Part shown: positions 17,533-25,282 of the stretch, in pieces
Layout of the letters: every line of letters starts with the position of its first letter
How positions within the stretch are numbered: the stretch's first letter is position 1
Assembly: GCA_027618475.1 (NCBI GenBank)
Contig: JAQCEJ010000047.1
Coordinates: forward strand, 1 to 38,041
DNA: 38,041 nucleotides
Reading direction: 5' to 3'
Source: Planctomycetota bacterium
GTDB taxonomy: Bacteria > Planctomycetota > Planctomycetia > Planctomycetales > Planctomycetaceae
Position numbers and translations under genes: made by a program
Notes under the pieces: model-generated
Databases searched by the model: none
Seen by the model: only the letters and a program-made list of their open reading frames with translations
What the model was told of the DNA's origin: nothing

Positions 17533-18702
17533 ATGATCCCCATCACCAAACCCTATATCGGAAGCGAAGAAGCCGACGCCGCGAAGGCCGTTGTCGAGTC
17601 GGGCTGGCTGACGCAGGGGCCGCGCGTCGCGGAATTCGAACGATCGGTCGCCGACTTCTGCGGCGTCGAGCACGCTGTCGCCGTATCGAACTGTACGACG
17701 GCGTTGCACCTCGCACTGTTGGCGCTCGATGTCGGGCCGGGGGACGAAGTGATCTGTCCGTCGATGAGTTTCATCGCATCGGCCAATGCGATTCGTTACA
17801 CCGGTGCCCAGGTCGTCTTTGCCGACGTCGACCGGCGTACTTATAATCTCGATCCCGACGCCGTCGCGGCATTGATCACGCCGAAAACGAAAGCGATTCT
17901 CGTCGTGCATCAGATCGGGATGCCCGCGGATCTCGATCGATTTCACGACTTGAGCAAATCACACAATATCCCCGTCGTCGAAGATGCCGCATGTGCGATC
18001 GGCAGCCGCTACAAGGGGAAACCGATCGGCAGTAACAGCGATCTGGTCTGTTTCAGTTTTCATCCGCGAAAAGTGATCAGCACCGGCGAAGGGGGAATGA
18101 TCACCACATCTCATGCCGAATATGCAGCAAAAATGAAATTGCTGCGCCAACACGGGATGAGCGTCCCCGACACGGTGAGGCACCGGTCTCAGCAAGTTGT
18201 CGTCGAAGCGTACACGCTGCTCGGCTACAACTATCGCATGACCGACATTCAAGCGGCGATCGGCATCGAACAGATGAAAAAACTCGATGCCATCGTCAGT
18301 AAGCGGCGAAGGCTGGCCGCCCGATACGACGCGGCACTCGCCGATCATCCGTGGCTGACGCCTCCGTTTGTTCCCGAAGGCTGCGAGACGAATTATCAAA
18401 GTTACGCCGTCCAACTGAACGATTCCGCCCCGGTCGATCGTCATGAACTGATGCAGAAACTTCTCGACGCCGGTATTTCCACGCGGCGCGGCATTATGTT
18501 GTCGCATCGCGAGGCACCTTATGCCGATCAGCCGTTGCGTCGTCCGCTGATTCATTCCGAGTGGGCCAGCGAACATTCTCTTCTGCTGCCGTTGTATCCC
18601 TCGATGAGCGAACAAGAGCAGGATTTCGTCATCGAGCAATTATTTGCGGGTGAAGAGACATGTTCCCCATCAGCAATCAAAGCGGGGGGATCGTTACAAT
18701 GA
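17533..18702 (+). CDS. DegT/DnrJ/EryC1/StrS aminotransferase (third)
   Basis: A 389-residue PLP-dependent enzyme starting [13 protein letters not shown], with [54 protein letters not shown] and [15 protein letters not shown]. The PLP lysine is K180 in HPRK. This HPRK type is common in polysaccharide loci and includes PseC/PglE-like 4-aminotransferases, but I cannot fix the regiochemistry. The frame is open from a TTG at 17512; ATG 17533 is chosen because the conserved fold begins directly there. Its stop codon overlaps the start of the next acyltransferase gene (ATGA), again pairing an aminotransferase with an acyltransferase. Confidence 0.9.
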   Translation: MIPITKPYIGSEEADAAKAVVESGWLTQGPRVAEFERSVADFCGVEHAVAVSNCTTALHLALLALDVGPGDEVICPSMSFIASANAIRYTGAQVVFADVDRRTYNLDPDAVAALITPKTKAILVVHQIGMPADLDRFHDLSKSHNIPVVEDAACAIGSRYKGKPIGSNSDLVCFSFHPRKVISTGEGGMITTSHAEYAAKMKLLRQHGMSVPDTVRHRSQQVVVEAYTLLGYNYRMTDIQAAIGIEQMKKLDAIVSKRRRLAARYDAALADHPWLTPPFVPEGCETNYQSYAVQLNDSAPVDRHELMQKLLDAGISTRRGIMLSHREAPYADQPLRRPLIHSEWASEHSLLLPLYPSMSEQEQDFVIEQLFAGEETCSPSAIKAGGSLQ

Positions 18703-19178
18703 ATGACTCCTTCGAGCATGGCATTCCGGCGAATCGATATAACCCTCACTGCTGGATCACCGGAGAACCGGAAATCGGCGAGGGAACATGGATCGGAGCG
18801 TTCACGCTCATCGACGGACAGGGAGGTTTGAAGATCGGCAAAGGATGCGACATTTCGTCCGGCGCCAAAATTCTTACCCACTCGACGGTCAATCGCTGCA
18901 TCTCGGAACGCAAGTATGACACGGTGGATCGAATGTCGACGGTGATCGAGGATCATGTCTTCATCGGAACCAACGCCGTCGTACTCATGGGATCGCATAT
19001 CGGCCATCATAGCGTCATCGCAGCCGGTGCCGTCGTGCTGGAAGAGTCCGTCGTCCCCGCTTACACCTTAATGGCGGGCGTTCCCGCAAGACCGATCGAA
19101 GATTTGCGGGTGACCGTTGAACAGTTGATGCAAACGGAGCGTCGTTCCGACACCGGGGAGCAAGGCCGATGCGAATAA
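18699..19178 (+). CDS. Left-handed beta-helix acyltransferase (second)
   Basis: A 159-residue hexapeptide-repeat protein with [28 protein letters not shown], a HSTVNRCI loop, and [32 protein letters not shown] before MAGVPARPI. This fold acetylates sugars or nucleotide sugars with acetyl-CoA. An in-frame upstream ATG at 18660 exists, but ATG 18699 overlaps the aminotransferase stop by 4 bp and has a G-rich Shine-Dalgarno-like run upstream. The pairing suggests it N-acylates the product of the aminotransferase at 17533. It differs from the acyltransferase at 14789, lacking the NDLHPRA loop, so probably has a different substrate. Confidence 0.85.
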   Translation: MNDSFEHGIPANRYNPHCWITGEPEIGEGTWIGAFTLIDGQGGLKIGKGCDISSGAKILTHSTVNRCISERKYDTVDRMSTVIEDHVFIGTNAVVLMGSHIGHHSVIAAGAVVLEESVVPAYTLMAGVPARPIEDLRVTVEQLMQTERRSDTGEQGRCE

Positions 19179-20179
19179 CGATCATCACCGCTTTTCTCAA
19201 CGAAGCGTCAAATCTGCCGTTATTTCGCGAACGGTTGATGGCGGTCATACAAGAACTCGATTGCGAGTACGAGATCATTCTTGTTGACGATCACTCCAGC
19301 GATAACAGTTCCACGATCGCGAAAGAATGGGTGATCGAAGACGAGTGTGTGCATTACCTCAGGCTTTCGCGCAGCTGCGGTTCGCACGCGGCATTTTCGG
19401 CCGGACTGGCACGGGCCACAGGCGATTGCACGATCTTACTTGCCGCCGATTTGCAGGATCCGCCGGAGACAATACCGCGTCTTATCGATCAATGGCAGGC
19501 GGGATACGACGTCGTCTGGGCTGCACGCGAAGCCCGCGCCGGTGAGTCGTGGCGAACCCAAGTGACCGCGCGGTTGTACTACCAGATGATGCGTCGATTC
19601 GCACTTCCAAACATGCCCCGACAGGGGGCGGATTTTCTTCTGATGGATCGCAAGACCGTCAGTGCCTACAACGCCATTCCTGAAAAAAACACCAGTTTTC
19701 TCGCGCTCATCCTGTGGATCGGTTTTCGGCAGACGACAATCGAATACGTCAAACAGGCCCGGCATTCGGGGAAGAGCAAGTGGGATCTTTCCAAGAAGAT
19801 CAAACTCTTCATCGATTCGATGGTTTCATTCAGCTATGCACCGATCCGGATGATGAGCGTGATCGGATTATTGATCAGTCTGGCCGGTTTCGCGTATGCC
19901 GCGTTCATCATCGTCAACGCAATCTTCGGCAGGCCCGCCGAAGGGTGGTCGTCGTTAATCGTCATTGTACTCGTCATCGGTGGATTTCAGCTGTTGATGC
20001 TCGGCGTGCTCGGAGAGTACCTCTGGCGAACATACGACGAATCACGAGGACGACCAAGATACATCATCGAAGAAATGACCGGCGTACGCCCCGATGCGCC
20101 CCGTTCGTCTCGATCTTTACGGGAAGATTCGCCCCTCGCAACGACCATAGAAAACGACACACCGACAACGCATAAATGA
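19169..20179 (+). CDS. GT2 polyprenyl-phosphate glycosyltransferase, GtrB-like (copy 3)
   Basis: A 336-residue GT2 protein starting [17 protein letters not shown], with LVDDHSSDNS, LLAADLQDPPETIPRL and MVSFSYAPIRMMSVIGL opening the membrane part. Two membrane hairpins occupy about 220-295, followed by GEYLWRTYDESRGRPRYII. The architecture is that of GtrB/CsbB, which synthesise polyprenyl-phosphate monosaccharides. LVDD and ADLQDPP keep the expected acidic residues. The gene overlaps the acyltransferase stop by 10 bp, with GGGGAG eight bases upstream of the ATG. By position it would load the N-acylated sugar made by the preceding genes (inference). Confidence 0.88.
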   Translation: MRITIITAFLNEASNLPLFRERLMAVIQELDCEYEIILVDDHSSDNSSTIAKEWVIEDECVHYLRLSRSCGSHAAFSAGLARATGDCTILLAADLQDPPETIPRLIDQWQAGYDVVWAAREARAGESWRTQVTARLYYQMMRRFALPNMPRQGADFLLMDRKTVSAYNAIPEKNTSFLALILWIGFRQTTIEYVKQARHSGKSKWDLSKKIKLFIDSMVSFSYAPIRMMSVIGLLISLAGFAYAAFIIVNAIFGRPAEGWSSLIVIVLVIGGFQLLMLGVLGEYLWRTYDESRGRPRYIIEEMTGVRPDAPRSSRSLREDSPLATTIENDTPTTHK

Positions 20180-20328
20180 TACAACCGGATCGGCGTCGTT
20201 CGGTTAGCGACTTTGCCTCCGCATGGCCTCGACAGGTGGAATAGAATTCGCAGCGTTGCAGGTTGGTGCAGCTTAACCCGCTGCATTTGCTTCGACTCGA
20301 CGGGGAATCCAACAAGAAAGTCTCATTC

Positions 20329-21342
20329 ATGATTCGCATTGCAGTCATCGGTGCCGGATACTGGGGCCCGAACCTGATCCGCAACTTTATGACGTGCCCT
20401 GCAACCGAACTGGTAGCGGTCTGCGATCTCGATGCAGCACGTCTCGCTAAGGTACTTTCCCAATATCCTTCGGTAGAAGCGGTTTCTTCTTACGACGACA
20501 TCCTTAAGCGAACCGATATCGACGCCGTCGCGATTGCTACGCCGGTACGTTTTCACGGCCCAATGGGGATCGCCGCGCTCGAAGCCGGTAAACATGTGCT
20601 GCTCGAAAAGCCAATGGCAGGTTCGGTACACGAAGCCGAAGAAATGGTGCGAATTGCCGAGTCGAAGCACCTCACGCTGATGGTCGATCACACGTTCGTT
20701 TATAGTTCTCCCGTACGCAAAATCAAAGATCTCATCGATTCCGACGAAATTGGTGAGTTGTATTATATCGACAGCGTCCGCATCAATCTCGGTTTGTTTC
20801 AGCACGACGTGAATGTCGTCTGGGATCTCGCACCGCACGATCTGTCGATTCTCGATTATCTCGTCGGTCGGTTGCCGAAAAGCATTTCGGCGTTCGGTTC
20901 TTGTCACACCGAAAACAGCCGCGAGATCGAAGACGTCGCTCACCTGAATCTCGATTTCGGAGGGGGATTCATGGCGTCGTTTCACGTCAACTGGCTGAGC
21001 CCCGTCAAAATTCGTCAGTTTCTCATCGGCGGCAGCAAAAAAGGAATCGTCTACAACGACCTCGAAGTTGCCGAAAAAGTCAAAGTGTACGATCGAGGTA
21101 TCACCGTGCAGCCGAGCGACGACTCACGACGCGAGCTGTTGATCGGGTATCGTTCGGGCGACGTCTGGTCCCCTCATATCGAACAGCAGGAACCGCTGCA
21201 GAATATGGTGCGGCATTTCGCCGAGTGTATCGAAAGCGGAAAAACGCCGCTGACGGGAGGAGCAGCCGGACTGCGCATCGTGAAGATTCTGGAAGCCGCA
21301 CAGCGAAGCATTAAAGCCCAGGGTGGAAGAATAACGTTTTGA
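20329..21342 (+). CDS. Gfo/Idh/MocA-family NAD(P)-dependent sugar oxidoreductase
   Basis: A 337-residue enzyme with the N-terminal dinucleotide-binding VIGAGYWGPN (about 6-15), the family LLEKPMAG motif with E93-K94-P95, and the conserved WDLAPHD block with H170 and D171 in the catalytic region. Members oxidise or reduce sugar carbons; in amino-sugar pathways (WbpB/WlbA, GnnA) they make the 3-keto nucleotide sugar for a DegT aminotransferase. This sequence belongs to the GYWGPN type common in such loci, but I cannot prove the substrate. I choose ATG 20329 over an earlier GTG at 20263 because the Rossmann fold starts there. The stop overlaps the next gene. Confidence 0.88.
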   Translation: MIRIAVIGAGYWGPNLIRNFMTCPATELVAVCDLDAARLAKVLSQYPSVEAVSSYDDILKRTDIDAVAIATPVRFHGPMGIAALEAGKHVLLEKPMAGSVHEAEEMVRIAESKHLTLMVDHTFVYSSPVRKIKDLIDSDEIGELYYIDSVRINLGLFQHDVNVVWDLAPHDLSILDYLVGRLPKSISAFGSCHTENSREIEDVAHLNLDFGGGFMASFHVNWLSPVKIRQFLIGGSKKGIVYNDLEVAEKVKVYDRGITVQPSDDSRRELLIGYRSGDVWSPHIEQQEPLQNMVRHFAECIESGKTPLTGGAAGLRIVKILEAAQRSIKAQGGRITF

Positions 21343-22709
21343 GAAGCAGCTCCACGACAAACAGTCTTGCGACCGCATCGGCGTCGGCTCCGCCTCGTCA
21401 CACCTGGCCGTTGCTGCTGTGGATGGCACAAATTGCGATTCCCGTCAAACTGATCGATGACTTTCACGAATCGGTCCCTGCTGTCAGTCATGTCGCGACA
21501 GTCGCGATCGTTGTTCTCTCCGTTACGGCACTCTGGCAGGTATCGCGCCGGCTGATCGATCGCTACCGCAAGCAACTCCTGCTCGCCTGGTGCTCTACCC
21601 TGCTGACATTCGCTTTGCTGGAAGGTGTTCTCAGTACGTTATATGCCAATGATTTCATCGAATTGTTCACCAGCAAGACGTCGATGATGGTTTACGAACA
21701 GTCCGAGAAATCGTTGCTGTTCGATCCGATTCGCGGATATCGCCTCACCGAGACACCGGCACGGTTCATGCGTTTTACCGTGTCGCAACCTGAATACGTC
21801 GGCACGCTGCGCGGCAACGCCCAGGGATTTCCCGACCGCGACGACTTCACCACAAAGAAAACCGATCCTCATCGACGACGATTTGCCGTTCTCGGCGATT
21901 CGTTCACTGCGGCTCAGTTCATCGAACGTAACTGGCCCGATCGCGTTGAAGAGTTGCTGCAGGGACAGGGTGTCGATGTCGAACTGTTCAATTTCTCCGT
22001 CGACGGCGGTGGCCTGATGAACTGGTGGAGCGTAATCACCCGATATCTCGAACTCGAAGACTACGAATTCGACGGCCTGATCTTTGCCGTCTATCCCGGC
22101 GATCTGTCGCGGCGTTTTATTGTCGGCGATCACTCGACGGGGCAGCCGCAGATGGGGCGCGTGAAATCGTGGAACTCCGAGAAACTTCCGTCGACTCTGA
22201 AAGACGCGAAGCGATACATGGACTCACACGGCGTGATTGTGAATTCGTACCAGTTCGACAGCATTCTCGATGGAACCAGTCAGCAAAGCCGCGTCTGGAT
22301 TCCGTATCTGACGACCAATTACAACCTGTGGGTCGACGATCTACGGACCGCCCAGCGCGTGCGCGTCGTCGAGCAGCGACTGGAAGATCATCCCGTGCGA
22401 AAGGCGTATTATGACGCGATGCGATCGTATGCCGAAGCGCGGCGTCTGCCAGTGATGGTCGTCCACGTTCCGGAAAAAATGACTGCCGCCGAACAGCAGC
22501 ACCACGACGAACTTCCCCGCGATACCGTTCGGTTTGCCGAAGCGTTGTCGGCGACCGTTGTCGACGGAACGACTCCCTTTCGCGATCTCGACCCGTCCAC
22601 CCTCGATGCGTGCTGGTTCGGTTTCGATCCTCACTGGACGCAAACCGGTTCGGACACCTTTGCCGAATACATGGTCGAGGTGCTGGCCGACTGGCCCGAA
22701 CGCAAATAA
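21339..22709 (+). CDS. Membrane-anchored SGNH/GDSL-like protein, possible glycan O-acetyltransferase or esterase
   Basis: A 456-residue protein with membrane segments near residues 22-40, 50-70 and 80-100, then an extracytoplasmic domain. This has the SGNH block FAVLGDSFTAAQF (nucleophile S188) and the late catalytic DPHWTQTG (D430, H432). The DxHW form recalls AlgX/AlgJ-type alginate O-acetyltransferases, which also sit in glycan loci. I infer O-acetylation or de-esterification of the exported glycan; it is equally possible that it is another hydrolase. The frame begins at TTG 21339, overlapping the upstream stop as TTGA with a GGTGGAAG stretch before it; ATG 21423 is an alternative. It is the last gene of the right arm. 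Confidence 0.75.
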   Translation: MRSSSTTNSLATASASAPPRHTWPLLLWMAQIAIPVKLIDDFHESVPAVSHVATVAIVVLSVTALWQVSRRLIDRYRKQLLLAWCSTLLTFALLEGVLSTLYANDFIELFTSKTSMMVYEQSEKSLLFDPIRGYRLTETPARFMRFTVSQPEYVGTLRGNAQGFPDRDDFTTKKTDPHRRRFAVLGDSFTAAQFIERNWPDRVEELLQGQGVDVELFNFSVDGGGLMNWWSVITRYLELEDYEFDGLIFAVYPGDLSRRFIVGDHSTGQPQMGRVKSWNSEKLPSTLKDAKRYMDSHGVIVNSYQFDSILDGTSQQSRVWIPYLTTNYNLWVDDLRTAQRVRVVEQRLEDHPVRKAYYDAMRSYAEARRLPVMVVHVPEKMTAAEQQHHDELPRDTVRFAEALSATVVDGTTPFRDLDPSTLDACWFGFDPHWTQTGSDTFAEYMVEVLADWPERK

Positions 22710-22828
22710 TGATCGCCGTTCGAGATTGTTGAAACGATCGGTTTCATCGGCGTCGTTGGTGTTGGTATGCTATCAGTATGTCGCCGATACCACATCATCG
22801 GGAATCCGTTGCATTGGGAGGTCTTACA

Positions 22829-23896
22829 ATGCGCGAACCGTTACCGCTGTTTCCTGCCACCGTCATCGGCAGCATGCCGCGACCGCAGTACATTAAAGAT
22901 TTATTGAAGACCGGTTCTCGAACCGGAGACCACGACGATCGCTGGCAAACGAAGATGGATAATGCCATCCGTTATGTCATCGATCTGCAGGAACAGGCGG
23001 GAATCGATCTCATCTCCGATGGCGAATGGCGTCGAGAAAGCTACGTCGATGTCGTTTCCGAGATCATGTCGGGGTTTCGCTGGATTACGCGAGATCAGTT
23101 CGCCTATCACCAGGTGATCGTCGAACCGATGAAACCCCTTCGCCCCGGCGTGGTCGCCGAAGAAGCGAAATTTCTGAAAGAGAACACCGACCGGCATGTC
23201 AAAGTCTGTCTCCCTTCTCCTTATCTTTTGGGACAGCGAATGTGGGAGCCCGAGCATTCAAAGAGTGCGTATGCGACGCGCGAACATTTCTGCGAGGCGC
23301 TCGTCCCGGTGCTCCGTCAGGAACTGCTCGCGATTCGAGACGTCGGGGTCGACGTGATTCAACTTGACGAACCCCATTTGTGCGTGCTGGTCGATCCGGA
23401 AGTCCGCGCGAAATTCGCCGACCCCGAGACCGAGATGCAACGGGCTGTCGACTGGCTCAATCAGATCGTCGAGGGAATCGATGGCGTACAACTCTCGGTC
23501 CATCTCTGTCGTCGCAACTGGGGACGACGCGGCTGGGGCGCCGTCGGCGGTTACGAAGCGATCCTCGCACATATCAATCGCCTGAAGGTCAAACAACTGA
23601 TGCTCGAATTCTCGATCCCCGTGGCGGGAGACATGGCGATTCTCACACAGTTGCAACCCGATATTAAAATCGGTCTCGGCTGCGTTGACGTCCGCTTCCC
23701 CGACATCGATACCTCGGAGCAAATCGTCGAACGTGTGCAAACCGCGTTGAAGTACGTCGCCCCCGATCGCATCACACTCAACCCCGACTGCGGCTTTGCT
23801 CCGGGAAAAGATCACGAAGTCCCTCTCGAAGAAGCGTATCTGAAGCTCAAAGCCGAGGCCGATGCGGCCAGGAAGTTACGCGAATTGTATTCGTGA
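22829..23896 (+). CDS. MetE C-terminal-type (cobalamin-independent) methionine synthase family protein
   Basis: A 355-residue protein beginning with FPATVIGSMPRP, the usual start of the MetE catalytic domain. The four zinc/homocysteine site residues are visible: H225 and C227 in SVHLC, E260 in LEFSIP and C321 in NPDCGF. Full MetE has about 750 residues with an N-terminal copy of the fold; this protein has only the catalytic half, like archaeal and core-MetE enzymes. It may transfer a methyl group to homocysteine from a folate or corrinoid donor, or act on another thiol. ATG 22829 is chosen over an upstream start because a perfect GGGAGGT lies six bases before it. It appears unrelated to the glycan arm. 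Confidence 0.85.
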   Translation: MREPLPLFPATVIGSMPRPQYIKDLLKTGSRTGDHDDRWQTKMDNAIRYVIDLQEQAGIDLISDGEWRRESYVDVVSEIMSGFRWITRDQFAYHQVIVEPMKPLRPGVVAEEAKFLKENTDRHVKVCLPSPYLLGQRMWEPEHSKSAYATREHFCEALVPVLRQELLAIRDVGVDVIQLDEPHLCVLVDPEVRAKFADPETEMQRAVDWLNQIVEGIDGVQLSVHLCRRNWGRRGWGAVGGYEAILAHINRLKVKQLMLEFSIPVAGDMAILTQLQPDIKIGLGCVDVRFPDIDTSEQIVERVQTALKYVAPDRITLNPDCGFAPGKDHEVPLEEAYLKLKAEADAARKLRELYS

Positions 23897-23951
23897 TCGA
23901 CCAGCCCGAATTGCAAGCAAAGGTTGTTCTCATTTCTCACGATGGGAGAAG

Positions 23952-23973
23952 GGGTGCTTCCGTTAAATGGTGG
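23952..23973. repeat. Left terminal inverted repeat of the MITE-like element
   Basis: 22 bp, starting GGGTGCTTCCG and ending ATGGTGG. It matches the reverse complement of 24100-24121 at 20 of 22 positions, with mismatches at the 7th and 13th bases. Confidence 0.7.
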
Positions 23974-24099
23974 AGGTCACTCGGGTGGCCGGGACAGCTT
24001 TGTGTCCCGGTCGCGAAGCGATAAGAGGTCTTCTCAGCCGAGGTCTTCGACCTCGATCCGGCCTCACAGAGGCCAGCTACAGAGGCATAACGGAAGGGA

Positions 24100-24121
24100 C
24101 CACCATTTCACGGAGGCACCC
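24100..24121. repeat. Right terminal inverted repeat of the MITE-like element
   Basis: 22 bp, starting CCACCAT and ending CGGAGGCACCC, directly followed by the right copy of the 9-bp direct repeat. It pairs with the left end at 20 of 22 positions. Confidence 0.7.
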
Positions 24122-24232
24122 TGGGAGAAGGAGAAAAACCGATCACCCTCGACGAATCCCACTCAAGAGTTCACAATACAGATCTCTGACAATACACCGA
24201 CGAATTCTCTGCATACCGAGAAGGAATATCAC

Positions 24233-25276
24233 ATGCGTACGATCATCACATGGTCCGTCATTGCTCTTATCACACCATTCGCATCGGCCGATGAACCAAC
24301 CGCCGATGAAATCGAGAGCAAGTTTCTCGCCAATATTCGTCAAGTGACGAACTCCGGTCTCCCGCAGGCGGGGGAAGGTTACTTCTCTCCCGATGGGACG
24401 CAAATCGTCTTTCAGGCCTACCCGATCGGTTATCCGTTTTATCAAATCTATACGCAGCCGCTCGATGAGGGTGAACCGCGACTCGTCAGCACGGGTCGAG
24501 GACGAACCACGTGCAGCTACTTCTCGGTTGATGGCAAACAGATTCTCTTCGCCTCGTCGCACTCCAATCCGCACGTCGATCAGGAAGAATTGAACGCCCG
24601 CGAACTCGCCGCGCAGGGAGGCCGCCGGCGCTATCAGTGGGACTTCGACGAATATATGGATATCTACGTCTGCAACTTCGACGGTACAGGAATGACGCAA
24701 CTCACCGATGCCCCCGGTTACGATGCCGAGGGAAGCTATTCATCCGACGGCAAGCAGATCGTCTTTACCTCAGCCCGTTCGGGCGATCTCGAAATCTGGG
24801 TGATGAACGCCGACGGCAGCGAACCGCGGCAACTGACCGACGCCAAAGGTTACGACGGCGGACCGTTCTTCTCGCCCGACAACACGTGGATTATCTTCCG
24901 CAGCGACCGCGAGAAAGAACACATGCTGCAATTATACGCGATCTCCGCCGACGGCAAGACCGAAGTGCAGCTCACCAACAATCTCGATCAGGTCAACTGG
25001 GCGCCGTATTTTCATCCGAGTGGAAAATACATCATCTGGGGAGGGGCCGATTACTCGAAAGGCCCTCGCGACGCGAATTTCGATCTCTTCACGATGGACA
25101 TCGATTACGACGATTCATCGTTCACCGGAGGAAAGGTCACTCGTATTACCACCGACAAAGGTGCCGACATTCTGCCGGTTTTCAGCCCCGACGGCAAACA
25201 GCTGATGTGGACGTCGACTCGCTCCGAGAATGGCAAGAGCCAGCTCTTTCTTGCCGATTGGCTGCGCCACGAATAA
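24233..25276 (+). CDS. Secreted TolB-like beta-propeller (PD40) protein
   Basis: A 347-residue protein with a Sec signal peptide (residues 1 to about 19, ending FASA before DEP). It then has six PD40/WD40-like blades, each with a (Y/F)FSPDG..I.F core, near residues 50, 98, 171, 213, 259 and 316. These repeats occur in TolB and in secreted propeller proteins of planctomycetes; no catalytic domain is attached, so it is likely a binding or scaffold protein in the periplasm. The open frame extends upstream through the MITE-like element, but ATG 24233 is chosen for the signal peptide and the GAGAAGGA Shine-Dalgarno just before it. The inserted element may have altered its promoter region. Confidence 0.85.
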   Translation: MRTIITWSVIALITPFASADEPTADEIESKFLANIRQVTNSGLPQAGEGYFSPDGTQIVFQAYPIGYPFYQIYTQPLDEGEPRLVSTGRGRTTCSYFSVDGKQILFASSHSNPHVDQEELNARELAAQGGRRRYQWDFDEYMDIYVCNFDGTGMTQLTDAPGYDAEGSYSSDGKQIVFTSARSGDLEIWVMNADGSEPRQLTDAKGYDGGPFFSPDNTWIIFRSDREKEHMLQLYAISADGKTEVQLTNNLDQVNWAPYFHPSGKYIIWGGADYSKGPRDANFDLFTMDIDYDDSSFTGGKVTRITTDKGADILPVFSPDGKQLMWTSTRSENGKSQLFLADWLRHE

Positions 25277-25282
25277 CCGATA

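Larger units (their letters stand above)
23943..24130. mobile_element. MITE-like element with terminal inverted repeats and flanking 9-bp direct repeats
   Basis: Two 22-bp inverted ends (23952-23973 and 24100-24121) match at 20 of 22 positions. They are flanked directly by the 9-bp direct repeat TGGGAGAAG at 23943-23951 and 24122-24130. The 170-bp body contains no gene. It holds three perfect hairpins: CCGGGACA/TGTCCCGG (23989-24010), CGAGGTC/GACCTCG (24039-24055) and GGCCTC/GAGGCC (24060-24074). A second copy of GAGGTCTTC starts at 24025. The layout is that of a small non-autonomous transposon with a target-site duplication. No transposase is in the window, and the mobilising family is unknown. 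It sits between the MetE-like gene and the TolB-like gene. Confidence 0.7.

Noticed and set aside
22731-22745. GAAAC/GTTTC palindrome after the SGNH gene as an operon terminator
   Set aside because: Short stem and no T-run; likely chance.
23924-24232. N-terminal extension of the TolB-like protein through the repeat element
   Set aside because: The extension translates the MITE-like element and its hairpins; the signal peptide and Shine-Dalgarno both place the start at 24233.
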